Both the position numbers and the translations under genes were made by a program. The notes beneath the pieces were generated by a model. That model saw only the letters and a program-made list of their open reading frames with translations, searched no databases and was not told the origin of the DNA. From the NCBI GenBank assembly GCA_030426145.1, contig JAUHZF010000001.1, positions 49,615 through 113,614 on the forward strand: a stretch of 64,000 nucleotides of DNA, written 5' to 3'. This document shows positions 51,057-61,400 of the stretch, piece after piece. How positions within the stretch are numbered: position 1 is the stretch's first letter; every line of letters starts with the position of its first letter. The DNA comes from Polyangia bacterium (lineage in GTDB: Bacteria; Myxococcota_A; Polyangia; Polyangiales; Polyangiaceae).

Positions 51057-52061
51057 CTACTCCTCTCTCGACGCTCTGACCTCTCGCTCGTCAAGAACCT
51101 CCGAACCAAGAAATGACACAACAAGGAGTAAGCATCCTAGTCCCTCAAGCATGTTCAGGCTCTTCCAATTGCGGCCCATCAGCGAGAGAAAGAACGGATT
51201 TCCGACGTAGACCAATAGCGGAATCAATATCAGGTACTTGGCAAACCGGCCCACGGTCTCACGCATCAGCCCGAAGTTCAACAAATAGAGCGGCAGGAAG
51301 CCTCCGGCGGCCGACACGAAGAAGAGAATCACCGTCGGCCACCCAAGAATCCTGAGCGACAAAATACCCGGGGACCCTAGGTAAATGGCTCCCAACCAGC
51401 AAGCCATCCCGAAAGCTGTAATGGGGAACCGAAACAACAATACTTCGTCAGGGTGCATGCCACAGTTTAGCTGCTCCTTCTGGAGCGAGGTGCAATAGGC
51501 GGTAAACGCACCACTTATCAGTGCGAGTCCGCCGCCGATTGCGACCGACCACGGAGAAACCCCGGAAGCCGCACTGGGATGAGCGAGGAGCAGCACGGCT
51601 CCAAGCGCGACCATTCCTGCGACAAGATGGTGACCACGTCGCGAGCCACTGTCAAAGAGGCCCCCGATGATAACGGTGGCAAGTGGGACTAGCGCGTAGT
51701 CAATTGCGTCGAATACTGAGGCGCCCGCCGTAGCGATGCCCAGTATTGTGGCTCCATATACGACAAGTGTTGCCGTGCCCAGGAGCAGAAATCGACGCTT
51801 AACGGGGCGAGGGTACTGTCGCCAACGGTGCCAGGGGAGCCGACCGAGTGGCTCGCGGGAGTTTGTTCCGCGTTCTATTGCTCTCACTCGGAGCAAGTAG
51901 GTTAGATAGCCAAGCGAGGTCGAGGTAAGCCCCATCACAAGCCCCGCGTATGCAGGAGGTATCGGGATGGAAACCTTGTCGGAGCCAAGGAGAAGATCCC
52001 AGGCGAGATCGCGCAACGCCAATAACGTGCAGAACGCCAAGAAGTAGAACTTGCGCATCAT
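51057..52061 (-). CDS. EamA/DMT-superfamily-like membrane transporter
   Basis: 334 aa with about ten hydrophobic segments (FLAFCTLLALRDLAWDLLL; LLGTATLVVYGATILGIATA; LVAGMVALGAVLLLAH; TVILFFVSAAGGFLPLYLL), matching the DMT/EamA layout of two five-helix halves. The GASVFDAIDYALVPLATVIIGG segment corresponds to the typical mid-protein helix. Substrate unknown; DMT proteins often export metabolites. Its ATG overlaps the stop of the preceding gene by ATGA. Base composition is visibly lower in G+C than the surroundings, with rarer codons, suggesting acquisition. Confidence 0.75.
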   Translation of the reverse strand: MMRKFYFLAFCTLLALRDLAWDLLLGSDKVSIPIPPAYAGLVMGLTSTSLGYLTYLLRVRAIERGTNSREPLGRLPWHRWRQYPRPVKRRFLLLGTATLVVYGATILGIATAGASVFDAIDYALVPLATVIIGGLFDSGSRRGHHLVAGMVALGAVLLLAHPSAASGVSPWSVAIGGGLALISGAFTAYCTSLQKEQLNCGMHPDEVLLFRFPITAFGMACWLGAIYLGSPGILSLRILGWPTVILFFVSAAGGFLPLYLLNFGLMRETVGRFAKYLILIPLLVYVGNPFFLSLMGRNWKSLNMLEGLGCLLLVVSFLGSEVLDEREVRASREE

Positions 52062-53071
52062 GGAGCCTTAAGGGACTCAGGTCTGGTTGCCATTGCTTCT
52101 AGCCATTTAACCAGAGCGGGAGAGCGCGTGTAGAACATGAGCTCAGTGCGGCCCCTGTGTGCCGAGGTCGGTCCCTTAAAGGTAAATACTGCTTCATTCC
52201 CGTCCACGATAACAAAGCAGTATTGGCTCGTGTTAGGATGTTCGGCCACGTCGACACCATATTCCTGCAGTTTTAGTTCTGCGTACTCTTCGACTGGAGC
52301 GAACAAGGAATCCAAGAAGTCTTCAGGGTCGCGGGGCGAGGGCAAGCCCCTGCCGCGCCCCAGAAAGGCGTACCTTTGACGAAAGCCATTGAAGTCAGGT
52401 GACTCGATGAACTGCTGCCACCTGGCGTTGTCACGATGGCGCGCTTCAAGGTCTAGCTGCATGCTGACCATGTCCTTCGCCGCGGCACGTGCTGCTGCGG
52501 ACCAACGGATCGTAAGGTCAGGCCGCCTAGCAGCCTCTTCTACTGCGTTGAGTAGGGTTCGGGAGTCCGCAGAGGCCGTGAACTGCCCATAGGCGAACAC
52601 ATCAGTGTTGATCATAGCCTCGTGACGTGCACCCTCAAGGAGCGCGCACATTCTTCCCACGCCCTGGGGGAACTCTCCAAGGTACTCGGTCGTCCGATCT
52701 GCTCGGTTCCGTGCGGCGGCGGAGTAGAGTTGGTACCCTAGACCTAAGCATATAGCAAAAAGAAGCAATCGGTCGGGGCTTGTCCGCTCCACCGAGGCAT
52801 GTACGATTAGTACGACTATGGCAATTACGGCTATCGCCACTGTGGGGGCGAACATCGCGCCGTGTCTCGAGCGTTCTTGGAGTTGGGGTTTTAGCGTAAA
52901 GAGCAGCACCACAAGCAGGGTGATGAGCGACACGCCGAATATGGGTCCCGCCACACCATCTTCCAGGAAGTCGAAGGCTTGGGACCTTTCGAGGAAGCCG
53001 ATGATGGCCCCCGATGTGGCGATCACACCGGTCACCACTTGCAATGGCTTTTGGCTCGATGGCGTTGGCAT
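52058..53071 (-). CDS. Membrane protein with four N-terminal helices and a cytosolic domain
   Basis: 337 aa. Hydrophobic segments at ~9-27, 40-60, 72-94 and 102-118 (VSLITLLVVLLFTL; TVAIAVIAIVVLIVH; LLLFAICLGLGYQL) form a membrane region. The remaining ~215 residues are soluble; the end (CFVIVDGNEAVFTFKGP, then TELMFYTRSPALVKWLEAM) resembles sensor-type domains related to phospholipase-D-like folds, without an intact HxK motif. Upstream, 103 bp separate it from the divergent TIR-like gene. The pairing with a TIR-like protein suggests a defence or toxin role, but no known family matches. Confidence 0.65.
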   Translation of the reverse strand: MPTPSSQKPLQVVTGVIATSGAIIGFLERSQAFDFLEDGVAGPIFGVSLITLLVVLLFTLKPQLQERSRHGAMFAPTVAIAVIAIVVLIVHASVERTSPDRLLLFAICLGLGYQLYSAAARNRADRTTEYLGEFPQGVGRMCALLEGARHEAMINTDVFAYGQFTASADSRTLLNAVEEAARRPDLTIRWSAAARAAAKDMVSMQLDLEARHRDNARWQQFIESPDFNGFRQRYAFLGRGRGLPSPRDPEDFLDSLFAPVEEYAELKLQEYGVDVAEHPNTSQYCFVIVDGNEAVFTFKGPTSAHRGRTELMFYTRSPALVKWLEAMATRPESLKAP

Positions 53072-53174
53072 GTGGCCTCTAGAGCACTACGCGTCAGTGG
53101 AGGCGCGCAGAGAGGTAGCCCTTGCGCGCGCTGGGAAGATGTCTGGGCCAGCTTTATCGTGTACGCTGAACAAC

Positions 53175-54053
53175 ATGAGTCGCTCAAAGCGCAATGCCAA
53201 TGCGAGACAAGTTCTGGGCCTAGTGTCCTCGGATGAGGGGACGGGGTACACGTTTCCAGGGGAGACGACTCCTTGGGCATCACTTGCCATGTCGGAGGGC
53301 GATCTCAAGGATGCGATCGCTAGACTGGAAGGACGTGGGTTGGTTGTCGACAGAGGTGGCCGACTCCGTCTCACAACGGAAGGGCGGCGCGCGCTCAGCG
53401 ACCCGAAGGCGCTGGGACAGATACTGCCGGTTGAGCCGTCCAGAAGTCTGGGGTTCGAGAACGAGGGTGAAGAGGATCTGCCCATGAACGATGAGAATGG
53501 GGCGCGAAGGCTAAGCACCGAGAGGTTGGGAAGTGTGGACGAGAGAAGCGTTTTCGTTGTTCATGGTCGAAATGAGTCTCTGCGCCGTGATGTCTTTAGC
53601 TTTCTCCGAAGCATTGGGCTTCAACCGATCGAGTGGAGTAAGGCGGTCGAGATGACGGGAAAGCCAGCGCCATACATTGGTGAGATTCTGTCGGCCGCCT
53701 TTGCCAATGCCGTCGCGGTGTTGGTACTCTTCACTGGCGATGACGAAGCCCGGCTGCGCCCGGAACACGTGCGCCGATCCGACCCACCGCACGAACGTGA
53801 ACTCTCTCCGCAGGCGCGCCCGAACGTGCTCTTCGAAGCGGGTCTCGCGTTTGGCATGCATCCTGACCGTACCGTTCTCGTAGAGGTCGGCCGCCTGCGG
53901 CCATTTAGTGACCTGTCCGGGGTCCATGTCATCCGGCTAAGCGACGACGTCGCGACGCGACAAGGACTGGCACAGCGCTTGAGGCTTGCGGGCTGCGCGG
54001 TCGACCTCAGCGGTACGGATTGGCACGACACGGGCGAATTCGCGGAAGATTGA
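53175..54053 (+). CDS. Winged-helix + TIR-like nucleotide-binding protein
   Basis: 292 aa from ATG 53175 (MSRSKRNANARQVLGLVSSD); the frame is open to 52818 but that overlaps the divergent gene. An N-terminal winged helix (~8-75: SLAMSEGDLKDAIARLEGRG; GRLRLTTEGRRALSD) is followed by a TIR-like domain (~120-290) with SVFVVHGRNESLRRDVFSFL, AVAVLVLFTGDDEARL, and RPNVLFEAGLAFG carrying the Glu that is catalytic in TIR NADases (~220). It matches the family called predicted nucleotide-binding TIR-like (also CAP12-like). Such proteins deplete NAD or bind cyclic nucleotides in antiphage defence. It is divergent from the membrane protein/transporter pair. Confidence 0.8.
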   Translation: MSRSKRNANARQVLGLVSSDEGTGYTFPGETTPWASLAMSEGDLKDAIARLEGRGLVVDRGGRLRLTTEGRRALSDPKALGQILPVEPSRSLGFENEGEEDLPMNDENGARRLSTERLGSVDERSVFVVHGRNESLRRDVFSFLRSIGLQPIEWSKAVEMTGKPAPYIGEILSAAFANAVAVLVLFTGDDEARLRPEHVRRSDPPHERELSPQARPNVLFEAGLAFGMHPDRTVLVEVGRLRPFSDLSGVHVIRLSDDVATRQGLAQRLRLAGCAVDLSGTDWHDTGEFAED

Positions 54054-54639
54054 CACAGGCGAGGATCGTGGCCGTTGCGTGGGCCGTTCCGCAACTGGTA
54101 GGGGCGAGGCCCACCACCGCGGGGGGTGGGTGGGGCCAAGGGTTCAAGGGTTTGGGCCTCCAGTGGCGAGCCGCCGTATGCGCTCGTGCGGGCTGAACGG
54201 AATCATCGAGGCGGCGTGTTACACCTTCATGTCTGAACGTTCGAGTTGCGATTCGAGAGCCGCGAGAAGCCATCGGTGTCCCCGTTCTCCGCGCTACCTA
54301 CGGTGTTCGAAAGCCCGGTAGCGGGACCAGATTGTGCACTTACGCGGTGGTTTGCTCGTGGAGTCGCAGCTGCATGACGCTACGTGGCCATCGCGGTGGG
54401 CGTAGCCGTCGAGCCGTTTTGCGTGGAATCACGGGTGGTCTTTAGCCCTCGGTAGCGCAGCATGACTCGTGAGCGAAGTGGATAGCCACGGGGGTGAGCG
54501 GCCGAGCATCGGTCGCCGCATGTGCCTACCCCACGCTCGTCGCAACCGGGCCCCCAAGGGCCCACGTGCAGCCTCGCTCAAGATGATGGAACTGGCGGGC
54601 CGGCTGACCCACAATGCGGCGCCCGCTGAGCCCTCAGCG
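54054..54639. other. Intergenic region upstream of vgrG, no gene supported
   Basis: 586 bp with only short low-complexity frames. It must contain the promoter for the VgrG/Rhs cassette, but no clear -35/-10 or -24/-12 box is visible. In-frame ATGs at 54583 and 54586 would extend VgrG upstream into this stretch; the VgrG-like sequence starts after 54640. Confidence 0.4.
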
Positions 54640-56961
54640 ATGAAGGAACTGGTTGAAGTGAGCAAGAACAAGGACTTTGCCTTCCTCGCGGAATTCGATG
54701 CGCCGATGGACGTCGTTCGATTCCGGTTCGAAAGCGCCATGAGCGCGCCCTACGCCCTCAGTCTGCTCGTTCACGTTCGGGACCTCGGCACCGAGGTGCA
54801 GCCAGAAGCGATGCTCGGGGCGCGTGGGACGCTGCGGATGCTGACGACGACCGCACCAGCCTCGCGCTGCATCCATGGGGTGGTGCTTCAGGCCGAGGAA
54901 CTGGGTCTCACCGAGGACGGGGTCCTGTTTGAGCTGCAGCTCGGGCCTCCGCTCGACCGCAGCGGGTTCCGGGTCCAGTCGCGCGTGTTCGTGGAGAAGA
55001 CCACGCGGCAGATCGTCGATGCCGTACTCGCCGGTGATCCCATGGTCAGCGAGGGGCAGGCCCCCGATCACGCCGACCTCGGCCTCGACGACGCCTACGT
55101 CCCAGCGAAGGAGCTCTACGAGTGGCGGATCAGCGAGCCCCAGCGCATCGATGACGTCGCGGCGCGTCCCTACTGCGTCCAGTACGAGGAGAGCGACCTG
55201 TCCTTTTTGGCCCGGTTGCTGGAGGAGGAAGGCATCGCCTACCACTTCGAGCACGGGGCAGACGTCGTGACGCTGGTGTTCAGCGACAGCGACGCGGGGC
55301 GTCGCCCGCTTGCTCCCTTCGACCCGTTGGGTCCCCGCGTCGGCGGGCGCGTCTTGGACCGGCTGCGGTTGGGGGGCCGCATGCGACCCACCAAGGTGCA
55401 ACTCACCGGCTTCAACTGGCAGAAGCCGCGCCAGGACATGACGGCGAGCGCAGCGCTGGAAGGCGGCGAGGAGCGCTTCGTTCGCATGCATCCGGGCAAT
55501 TATCCCGACGCGCCCGAGCAGGGTGCGCCCCTGGCCAAGGCGATGCTCCAGCGCTTCCAGACCGAAGCGCGCTACGCGACCGCCGAGGGCAGCTGTCGTT
55601 TGCTCGACGCCGGAGCCATCTTTGCGCTGGAGCATGACCTCGACCGCTACCGTGGCGAGTACCTGGTCACCAAGACGGTGCTACGTGGTCAGGCCTCCGG
55701 CGAGCTCCCGCCGGGCTATGAGGAGCCCAAGCTCCCGACGGATGGGCCCGTGCACGTTCGGGTGGAATGCGCACGGCGTGGCCAGGGCAGCAGCACCGAC
55801 GAGTCTTGCTTCCGTCCCGCCCAGTCGACACCCAAGCCACGAATTCGGGGCACGCAAACCGCCATCGTCACCGACGACCCCGACACCCGCGGGGCCGAGA
55901 TTCACGTGGGCGGCCCACCCGGCAACGAGAACGGCTGTGTGCGGGTCCGGTTTCACTGGGACGTGGAGACCGAGCGCCACGACAAGGAGCCGACCAGCTG
56001 CTGGGTGCGCGTCAGCCAAGCGCTCGCGGGGGCTGGTGGAGGCTCCGTTTGGCACCCTCGTGTCGGAACCGAGGTCATCGTCGACTTTCTCGACGGCGAT
56101 CCCGACCGGCCCATCGTCGTGGGTCGGGTCTACAACGGCGAGCAGCCGCCGGCCGCGCTTGGCAAGGGTGCGGCGACGCTGTCGACCTTCAAGTCGATGA
56201 GCAGCCCCGGCGGCGAGGTCTTCAACGAGTTCGGTTTCGACGACACCGCCGGCAAGGAGCAGGTGAAGCTGCACGCGGGCAAGGACTGGAACAACACCGT
56301 CGGCAACGACCGCAGCGAGTCCGTCGGCAACAACTCCAGCTCTTCCGTCTCCGTCGACCGCAGCGAGGATACCGGCGCCAACCGAGCCACGTCGGTTGGC
56401 GGCAACAACGAGGAGAGCATCAGCGGCAACGAGACCATCACCGTCTCTGGGAATCAGAAGCTGGCGATTGGGGGCACCCAGAACCACTCGGTGGCCGGCA
56501 CGCGAGACCTCAGCGTCGGCGGTGCCCACACGGTCGCCGTAGGCCCAGAGACCTACACCGTGAAGGGTACCCAGACGGTCAACGTGACCGCCGTGAAGAG
56601 CGAAAACATTGGCGCGGTTTGTTCTCTCGGCGTCGGGGCGGCCTATAACATTGCCGTGGGGGCAGCCATGACCGTGAGTGCGGGCGCGCTCTATTCGCTG
56701 TCGACGCCGCTCGCGACCATTTCGGCGCCCACCTACGGCGTGAAGTGCTCGAGCGGCAGCATCGAAGGCGCAGACATCAAGGTCATCGCATCCGGCTCGC
56801 TGACGCTCCAGGGCTCCGATGTGAGCATCAACGGTGCGACCATCACGATTGGTGGCGGCACCATCAACATCAAGGGTGGAACGGTCAACGTGAATGGCGG
56901 CACCACCAACGTCGCTGGGGGCACGACCAACGTCACCGGTGGCAGCGTGAACGTCAACTAG
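54640..56961 (+). CDS. vgrG: Type VI secretion spike protein VgrG
   Basis: 773 aa from ATG 54640 (MKELVEVSKNKDFAFLAEFD). The gp27-like base (~10-350) includes YCVQYEESDLSFLARLLEEE and GIAYHFEHG, the hallmark region. A gp5-like OB-fold follows (~417: GAEIHVGGPPGNENGCVRVR; FHWDVE; WHPRVGTEVIVDFLDGDPDR). The needle is a long beta-helix of repeats (VGNDRSESVGNNSSSSVSVD, GGTINIKGGTVNVNGGTTNV). It forms the trimeric tip that carries the Rhs effector out of the cell. Genes for the TPR adaptor and Rhs protein follow directly (10 bp and an ATGA overlap), so it is a payload cassette without the core T6SS. Confidence 0.95.
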   Translation: MKELVEVSKNKDFAFLAEFDAPMDVVRFRFESAMSAPYALSLLVHVRDLGTEVQPEAMLGARGTLRMLTTTAPASRCIHGVVLQAEELGLTEDGVLFELQLGPPLDRSGFRVQSRVFVEKTTRQIVDAVLAGDPMVSEGQAPDHADLGLDDAYVPAKELYEWRISEPQRIDDVAARPYCVQYEESDLSFLARLLEEEGIAYHFEHGADVVTLVFSDSDAGRRPLAPFDPLGPRVGGRVLDRLRLGGRMRPTKVQLTGFNWQKPRQDMTASAALEGGEERFVRMHPGNYPDAPEQGAPLAKAMLQRFQTEARYATAEGSCRLLDAGAIFALEHDLDRYRGEYLVTKTVLRGQASGELPPGYEEPKLPTDGPVHVRVECARRGQGSSTDESCFRPAQSTPKPRIRGTQTAIVTDDPDTRGAEIHVGGPPGNENGCVRVRFHWDVETERHDKEPTSCWVRVSQALAGAGGGSVWHPRVGTEVIVDFLDGDPDRPIVVGRVYNGEQPPAALGKGAATLSTFKSMSSPGGEVFNEFGFDDTAGKEQVKLHAGKDWNNTVGNDRSESVGNNSSSSVSVDRSEDTGANRATSVGGNNEESISGNETITVSGNQKLAIGGTQNHSVAGTRDLSVGGAHTVAVGPETYTVKGTQTVNVTAVKSENIGAVCSLGVGAAYNIAVGAAMTVSAGALYSLSTPLATISAPTYGVKCSSGSIEGADIKVIASGSLTLQGSDVSINGATITIGGGTINIKGGTVNVNGGTTNVAGGTTNVTGGSVNVN

Positions 56962-56971
56962 GGATGCGGTC

Positions 56972-58456
56972 ATGTCGAACCCGTTGATGGAAGCGGCCCA
57001 CTCCTTCATCCGCGAGCTCGAGGGTGTGTTCGCCGCCGGCGCGTCTCTGGTGCGGCTGACGTCCTCCCCTTCGGACCGCAGCTCGGTGCTCAAGAGCCTG
57101 CGGCTGATGGAGTGGAGCCCGGACAGTCGCTGGCCGCTCATCATCATCGAAGATGTGCCCGCTGCGTCCAGTGTCAGAATGCGGCTGCACGAACAATATG
57201 GCGCGCTTGCTGAAGGCTTGGGCGAGGACGGATGCGTCGTGGCGACGTTGGTCGAGCCCGCTCGCGACACAGACACGGACGGCCTCGATGCGGCGCGCCC
57301 GCTCTACGCCGACAGCGAGCTGGAGCGGGCCATGGCCAACGCCGGCTTCGCTCGCCTATTGCGGCAGGCAGCCAAGCAGGTGGTGGAGGCCGCGGGGGAG
57401 TACATCGACGGGCTTGGCCTCGTGCTGTTGCCGCCCGCCAACCTCGGCGCCTCGGCGACCGAGGGCCGCCACTACCAGCAGCTGGTCTCGCATTTGAAGC
57501 TCACGGTCGAAGGCGACCCGCACCTTCGTCTGCTGGCCTACGACCCCGCCGGCCTGCTCGAGCGCGTCGCTCCGGCGCATGCTGCCTTCGCGGTCGACGA
57601 ACCTGCTCTCCGCGACTACCTCCAAGAGGCCGCGTCGGAGGCGGTCGATGCGACGGCTGAACGCCCGGTCGCCGGCGTGAAGGGGAGTGACCAGGGGCGA
57701 GGCGCGCGCCTATCCCCCGAGCAGCGTAAAGAGGTCGAGGAAGCGCTCGGCCGGAAGCTGCCTTCCGACGATGTCGCCGCCACCCTTCGCATCGCCATGT
57801 TCGAGGCAGGGCAGATGCTCGCGGATGGCCACTTCGCGGAGGCGGCGGAGCGGCTACGCGCCGCGCGGATGCTCTGTCGCCTGAGCGGGTTGCCCACCGA
57901 GGAGGCCGTTCTTCTCATGGCCACGGGCAGCGCGTTTCTGTCTTCGGAGCAACCCGACAGAGCGTTGCACGCTTTCGAGCTGGCCGACCGCATCGCGCGC
58001 GATGAAGGCTTGGCCGCGCACGTGCAGGTGCACGCGTCGTTGGGGGTGGGCGGGGTGCACCTGATGGCCGAGCGATGGGCGCAAGCGGATGCTGCCTACG
58101 CCCAAGGGCTCGAGGCCATCCCGCGCACCGCGGGCGAGGGTGATGATCAAAGCGCCGACGCATCGCCCACGGCGCTGACCATCGAGCTGTGGCGCCTGCG
58201 TGCCCACTGCGCGGCCGAGATGGGTGATCTGTCGCTCGCCGCGTCGCACGCGGCCGAGGCGCTTGCCGTCGCTGCTGCCGAGCTCACGACCGGGGACGAC
58301 CTCGAGCAGACCACCGCCCCGCTCATGGTCGACCAACTCGCGCCCCGTCTCGAAGCGGCCGGCCAAGCCTCTCAGGCCCGATCGCTGAGAGCGCGCCTGT
58401 CCGAGCTTCAGTCGGCTCCCGCGCTAGGTGGGGCGGCCGGAGGAGCGACAGCATGA
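56972..58456 (+). CDS. TPR-type adaptor/chaperone of the VgrG-Rhs cassette
   Basis: 494 aa, 10 bp after vgrG and overlapping the Rhs start (ATGA). The N-terminal half (RLTSSPSDRSSVLKSLRLME; WPLIIIEDVPAASSVRMRLH; GLGLVLLPPANLGASATEGR) is of unknown fold. The C-terminal half is a run of tetratricopeptide-like helices (MFEAGQMLADGHFAEAAERL; AFLSSEQPDRALHAFELADR; RWAQADAAYAQGLEAIP). Genes in this position encode adaptor/chaperone proteins that load Rhs effectors on VgrG. No catalytic motif. Confidence 0.75.
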   Translation: MSNPLMEAAHSFIRELEGVFAAGASLVRLTSSPSDRSSVLKSLRLMEWSPDSRWPLIIIEDVPAASSVRMRLHEQYGALAEGLGEDGCVVATLVEPARDTDTDGLDAARPLYADSELERAMANAGFARLLRQAAKQVVEAAGEYIDGLGLVLLPPANLGASATEGRHYQQLVSHLKLTVEGDPHLRLLAYDPAGLLERVAPAHAAFAVDEPALRDYLQEAASEAVDATAERPVAGVKGSDQGRGARLSPEQRKEVEEALGRKLPSDDVAATLRIAMFEAGQMLADGHFAEAAERLRAARMLCRLSGLPTEEAVLLMATGSAFLSSEQPDRALHAFELADRIARDEGLAAHVQVHASLGVGGVHLMAERWAQADAAYAQGLEAIPRTAGEGDDQSADASPTALTIELWRLRAHCAAEMGDLSLAASHAAEALAVAAAELTTGDDLEQTTAPLMVDQLAPRLEAAGQASQARSLRARLSELQSAPALGGAAGGATA

Positions 58457-61400
58457 GCGTCGCCGCAAAGTTCCTCGATCCCGTGGTCGGGATCGACATC
58501 CACATGGTGACACTGCCGGCGCCGCCTCTGCAGGCGCCGCTGCCGCATCCATTCATTGGCATGGTCTTCGACCCCATTGGCGCGGCCGTGGGGGCGGCCA
58601 TTGGTGCCGTGCTCGGGGGCGGCGGACCTGTGTTCGTGCAGGGCATGCCCTGCGGCAACACGGGCACCGACGTGAAGGGCTACCCGCACTTTCCCACGCC
58701 CCCCGGCGTGGCGCCCCATCCCACGGACCCGCCCGCGAACGAGGGGACGCTCGTCACCGGCAGCACGACGGTGAAGTTCATGGGAACCAGCGAGAGTCGC
58801 CTGCTCTCCATGGTCAGCTCTTGCGGCTTCCCCATCAGCCTGCCGACCAGCCTTTGCATGTCGGTTCCGCTTGGCGCCCCCGTGAACATCGGCGGCCCCG
58901 AGGGACTCGACGCCATGGCTGCCGTCACCCGCGGGATTCGCACCAAGTGGGTCAGCGGCAAGCTCCATAAGCTGGCCAAGGCCAAGCCTGGCTCTGCCCG
59001 CAGCAAGTTCATCTGCTTTCTGACCGGTCACCCCGTCGACGTGATGACGGGAGAGCTGATCGCCGAGGCGACCGACTTCGAAATCGATGGCCTCATGCCC
59101 ATCGTCTGGGAGCGTAACTACCGCTCCCGCACCACCGATGAAGGAGCTCTCGGCCCAGCCTGGTCTCACCCCTTCGAGGAGTGGGTCGACGAGCTTTCCG
59201 GTGGCGCTGCGAAGGAGGGCGACATCCGATTGCGCATGGCGGACGGCCGCTCCGATCATTACGGCCCCCTGGCGCCGGGACAGCAGGCCTGGAACGGTGA
59301 GGAGCGCCACATCATCACGCGCACCCCCCAGGGCTTCGAGCGCCGGGACCTCAACACGGGTCGCCGCTACATCTACCAAGCTCAGCCCGATGACGCCGCG
59401 CTCGACCCTGGCCTCGGCGTTCGTACACGCTACCGCCTGGTCGAGGTCCGCAGTCGCGCCGCCAACGTCATCCAGCTTCGCTACCAGCGCGGCTTCCTCA
59501 TCCAGGTGGTCGACACGGCCGGTCGACAGCTCGACCTCAAATGGGACCCCGACCGCGCCGCCCATCGAGCTCGCCTCCTCGCCGTGCTTCATGGGGAAAC
59601 GCCGCTGGTCCGCTACACCTACGACGAGCACGGCATGCTCGCCTCGGCCGCCGACGCCCTCGGCCATGCCATGCGCTACGAGTACAAGGGCGACCGTGGC
59701 GCCGTCATGGTCAAGGAGGTCCACAAGGGCGGCCTGACCTTCCACTTCAGGTGGGACTGGAGCCACCCGCAGGGCGACTGTGTGCGCACCTGGGGCGAGC
59801 GCAACGATGGCGTGCCCGGCAAGATCTACGACCGCTGGATAACCTACGACAAGCAACGCCACTACACGTCGGTCAAAGACTCCCGCGGCACGTGGACCTA
59901 CTACGGCAACGCCAAGAATCTGGTCGACCGCCAGATTGACCCAGAAGGCGTCGAGACCCTGTTCGAGTGGGACGACGACTGCCGCAAGCTGAGCGAGACC
60001 GACGGCCTCGGCCATACCCAACGCTGGGTCTACGACGCTTGGGGCAACTGCACCGAAGAACACGACGCGCTGGGACGCATCACGCGGCGCACCTTCACCG
60101 ACCGCCATCAGCTCGCGACCATCACCGCTCCCACCGGCGCCACCTGGACGCTGCATTACGTCACCTCAGGAGAGCCAGAAATCATTGGTGCTCCCGACGG
60201 CTCGGCCACGAGCTATCGCTACGACCAGCACGGCCGCCTCGTCGAGATGACCGACGCCATGGGTCGCAAGACGTCCTACGGCTACCAAGGCGACCACACG
60301 CTGGCGTCCATCACCGATGGGGAGGGCCGAATCGAGCGCCTCCGCTGCGATGCCTTGGGTCGGTTGGTGTGGGTAGCGGATGCTGCGGGTCGCGAAACGA
60401 AGCTCGTGCTCGACGCCGTGGGACAACCCACGAGCATCAGCTTCGCCGACGGCGACCAGCTCTGGTTGACCTACGACCCCGACGGCAATCTCGTCGAGCG
60501 CGCCGACCAGCTCGGCCGGCGAGAGAAGATGCGGTACGTCGGCACGGGCCAGCTCGCCGAGTACACCGACGCCATGGGCTACAAGGTGCGGCTGCAGTAC
60601 GACGGGGAGGAGGACCTCATCCGCGTCGTCAACCAAGCCGGCGAGCGCTACATCTTCAGCCGCGATAAGGCGGGGAAGATTCGCACCGAAATCAGCTTCG
60701 ACGACCGCCGCACCCGACTTCACTATGACGCGGCCGGGCGACTGCAGCGGACCGTGGGTCCCCCACGAACGTCGGTGACCACCTTCGAGCACGACGCAGC
60801 GGGACAGCTGGTCAAGCTGACCGCGACCGACGCCGACATGAACACCCAGGTCGAGGACTTCACCTACGACCTGGGGGGCATGCTCATCCACAGCCGTCGC
60901 CACATCGAGACGGCGATGGACAAGTTCCCCGACCGCAAGTTCTATTCACGGACGAAGGACGTGGAAGTGCGGTTCGACCGCAACCCCCTCGGTCAGGTGC
61001 TGAAGGAGTCGCAGCGTACCGGGGATGGTCCCTGGTTCGATGTCGAGAGCCAGTACGAGCCGGGCGGCCTGCGCAGCCAGCGCGACAGCAGTCTGGGTCA
61101 CCGCGTCCGCTACGCCTACGACCGGGCCGGTGACCTCTCCACCGTGACGCTGGGGCTGAGCGAGCCCTTCAGCAAGCTACCCCTCCCGGCCGCCCAGCGC
61201 CCCGACTGGGTCATGCACATCACGCGGACGCAGGCCGGCGAAGAGCTTGCCCGCGCCTTCCCCGGTGGGGTGCGCGCTCTGTGGAAGCGCGACGACAAGG
61301 GCCGGCCGGAAGAGCGGCGCGTGCTCACCGGCGTGCGCACCGCAGCCGACCCCCGAGGCGTCTCGCCCGGCGCCGACGTGCTCCGCACCCAGTATGCCTG

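Noticed and set aside
54054..54639. Possible tRNA or small RNA upstream of vgrG
   Set aside because: No cloverleaf, CCA end or clear terminator; only random short stems.
58408..60156. 582-residue open frame antisense to the Rhs gene
   Set aside because: Mirror of the Rhs codon pattern, no domain and no start context; the plus strand is clearly coding.
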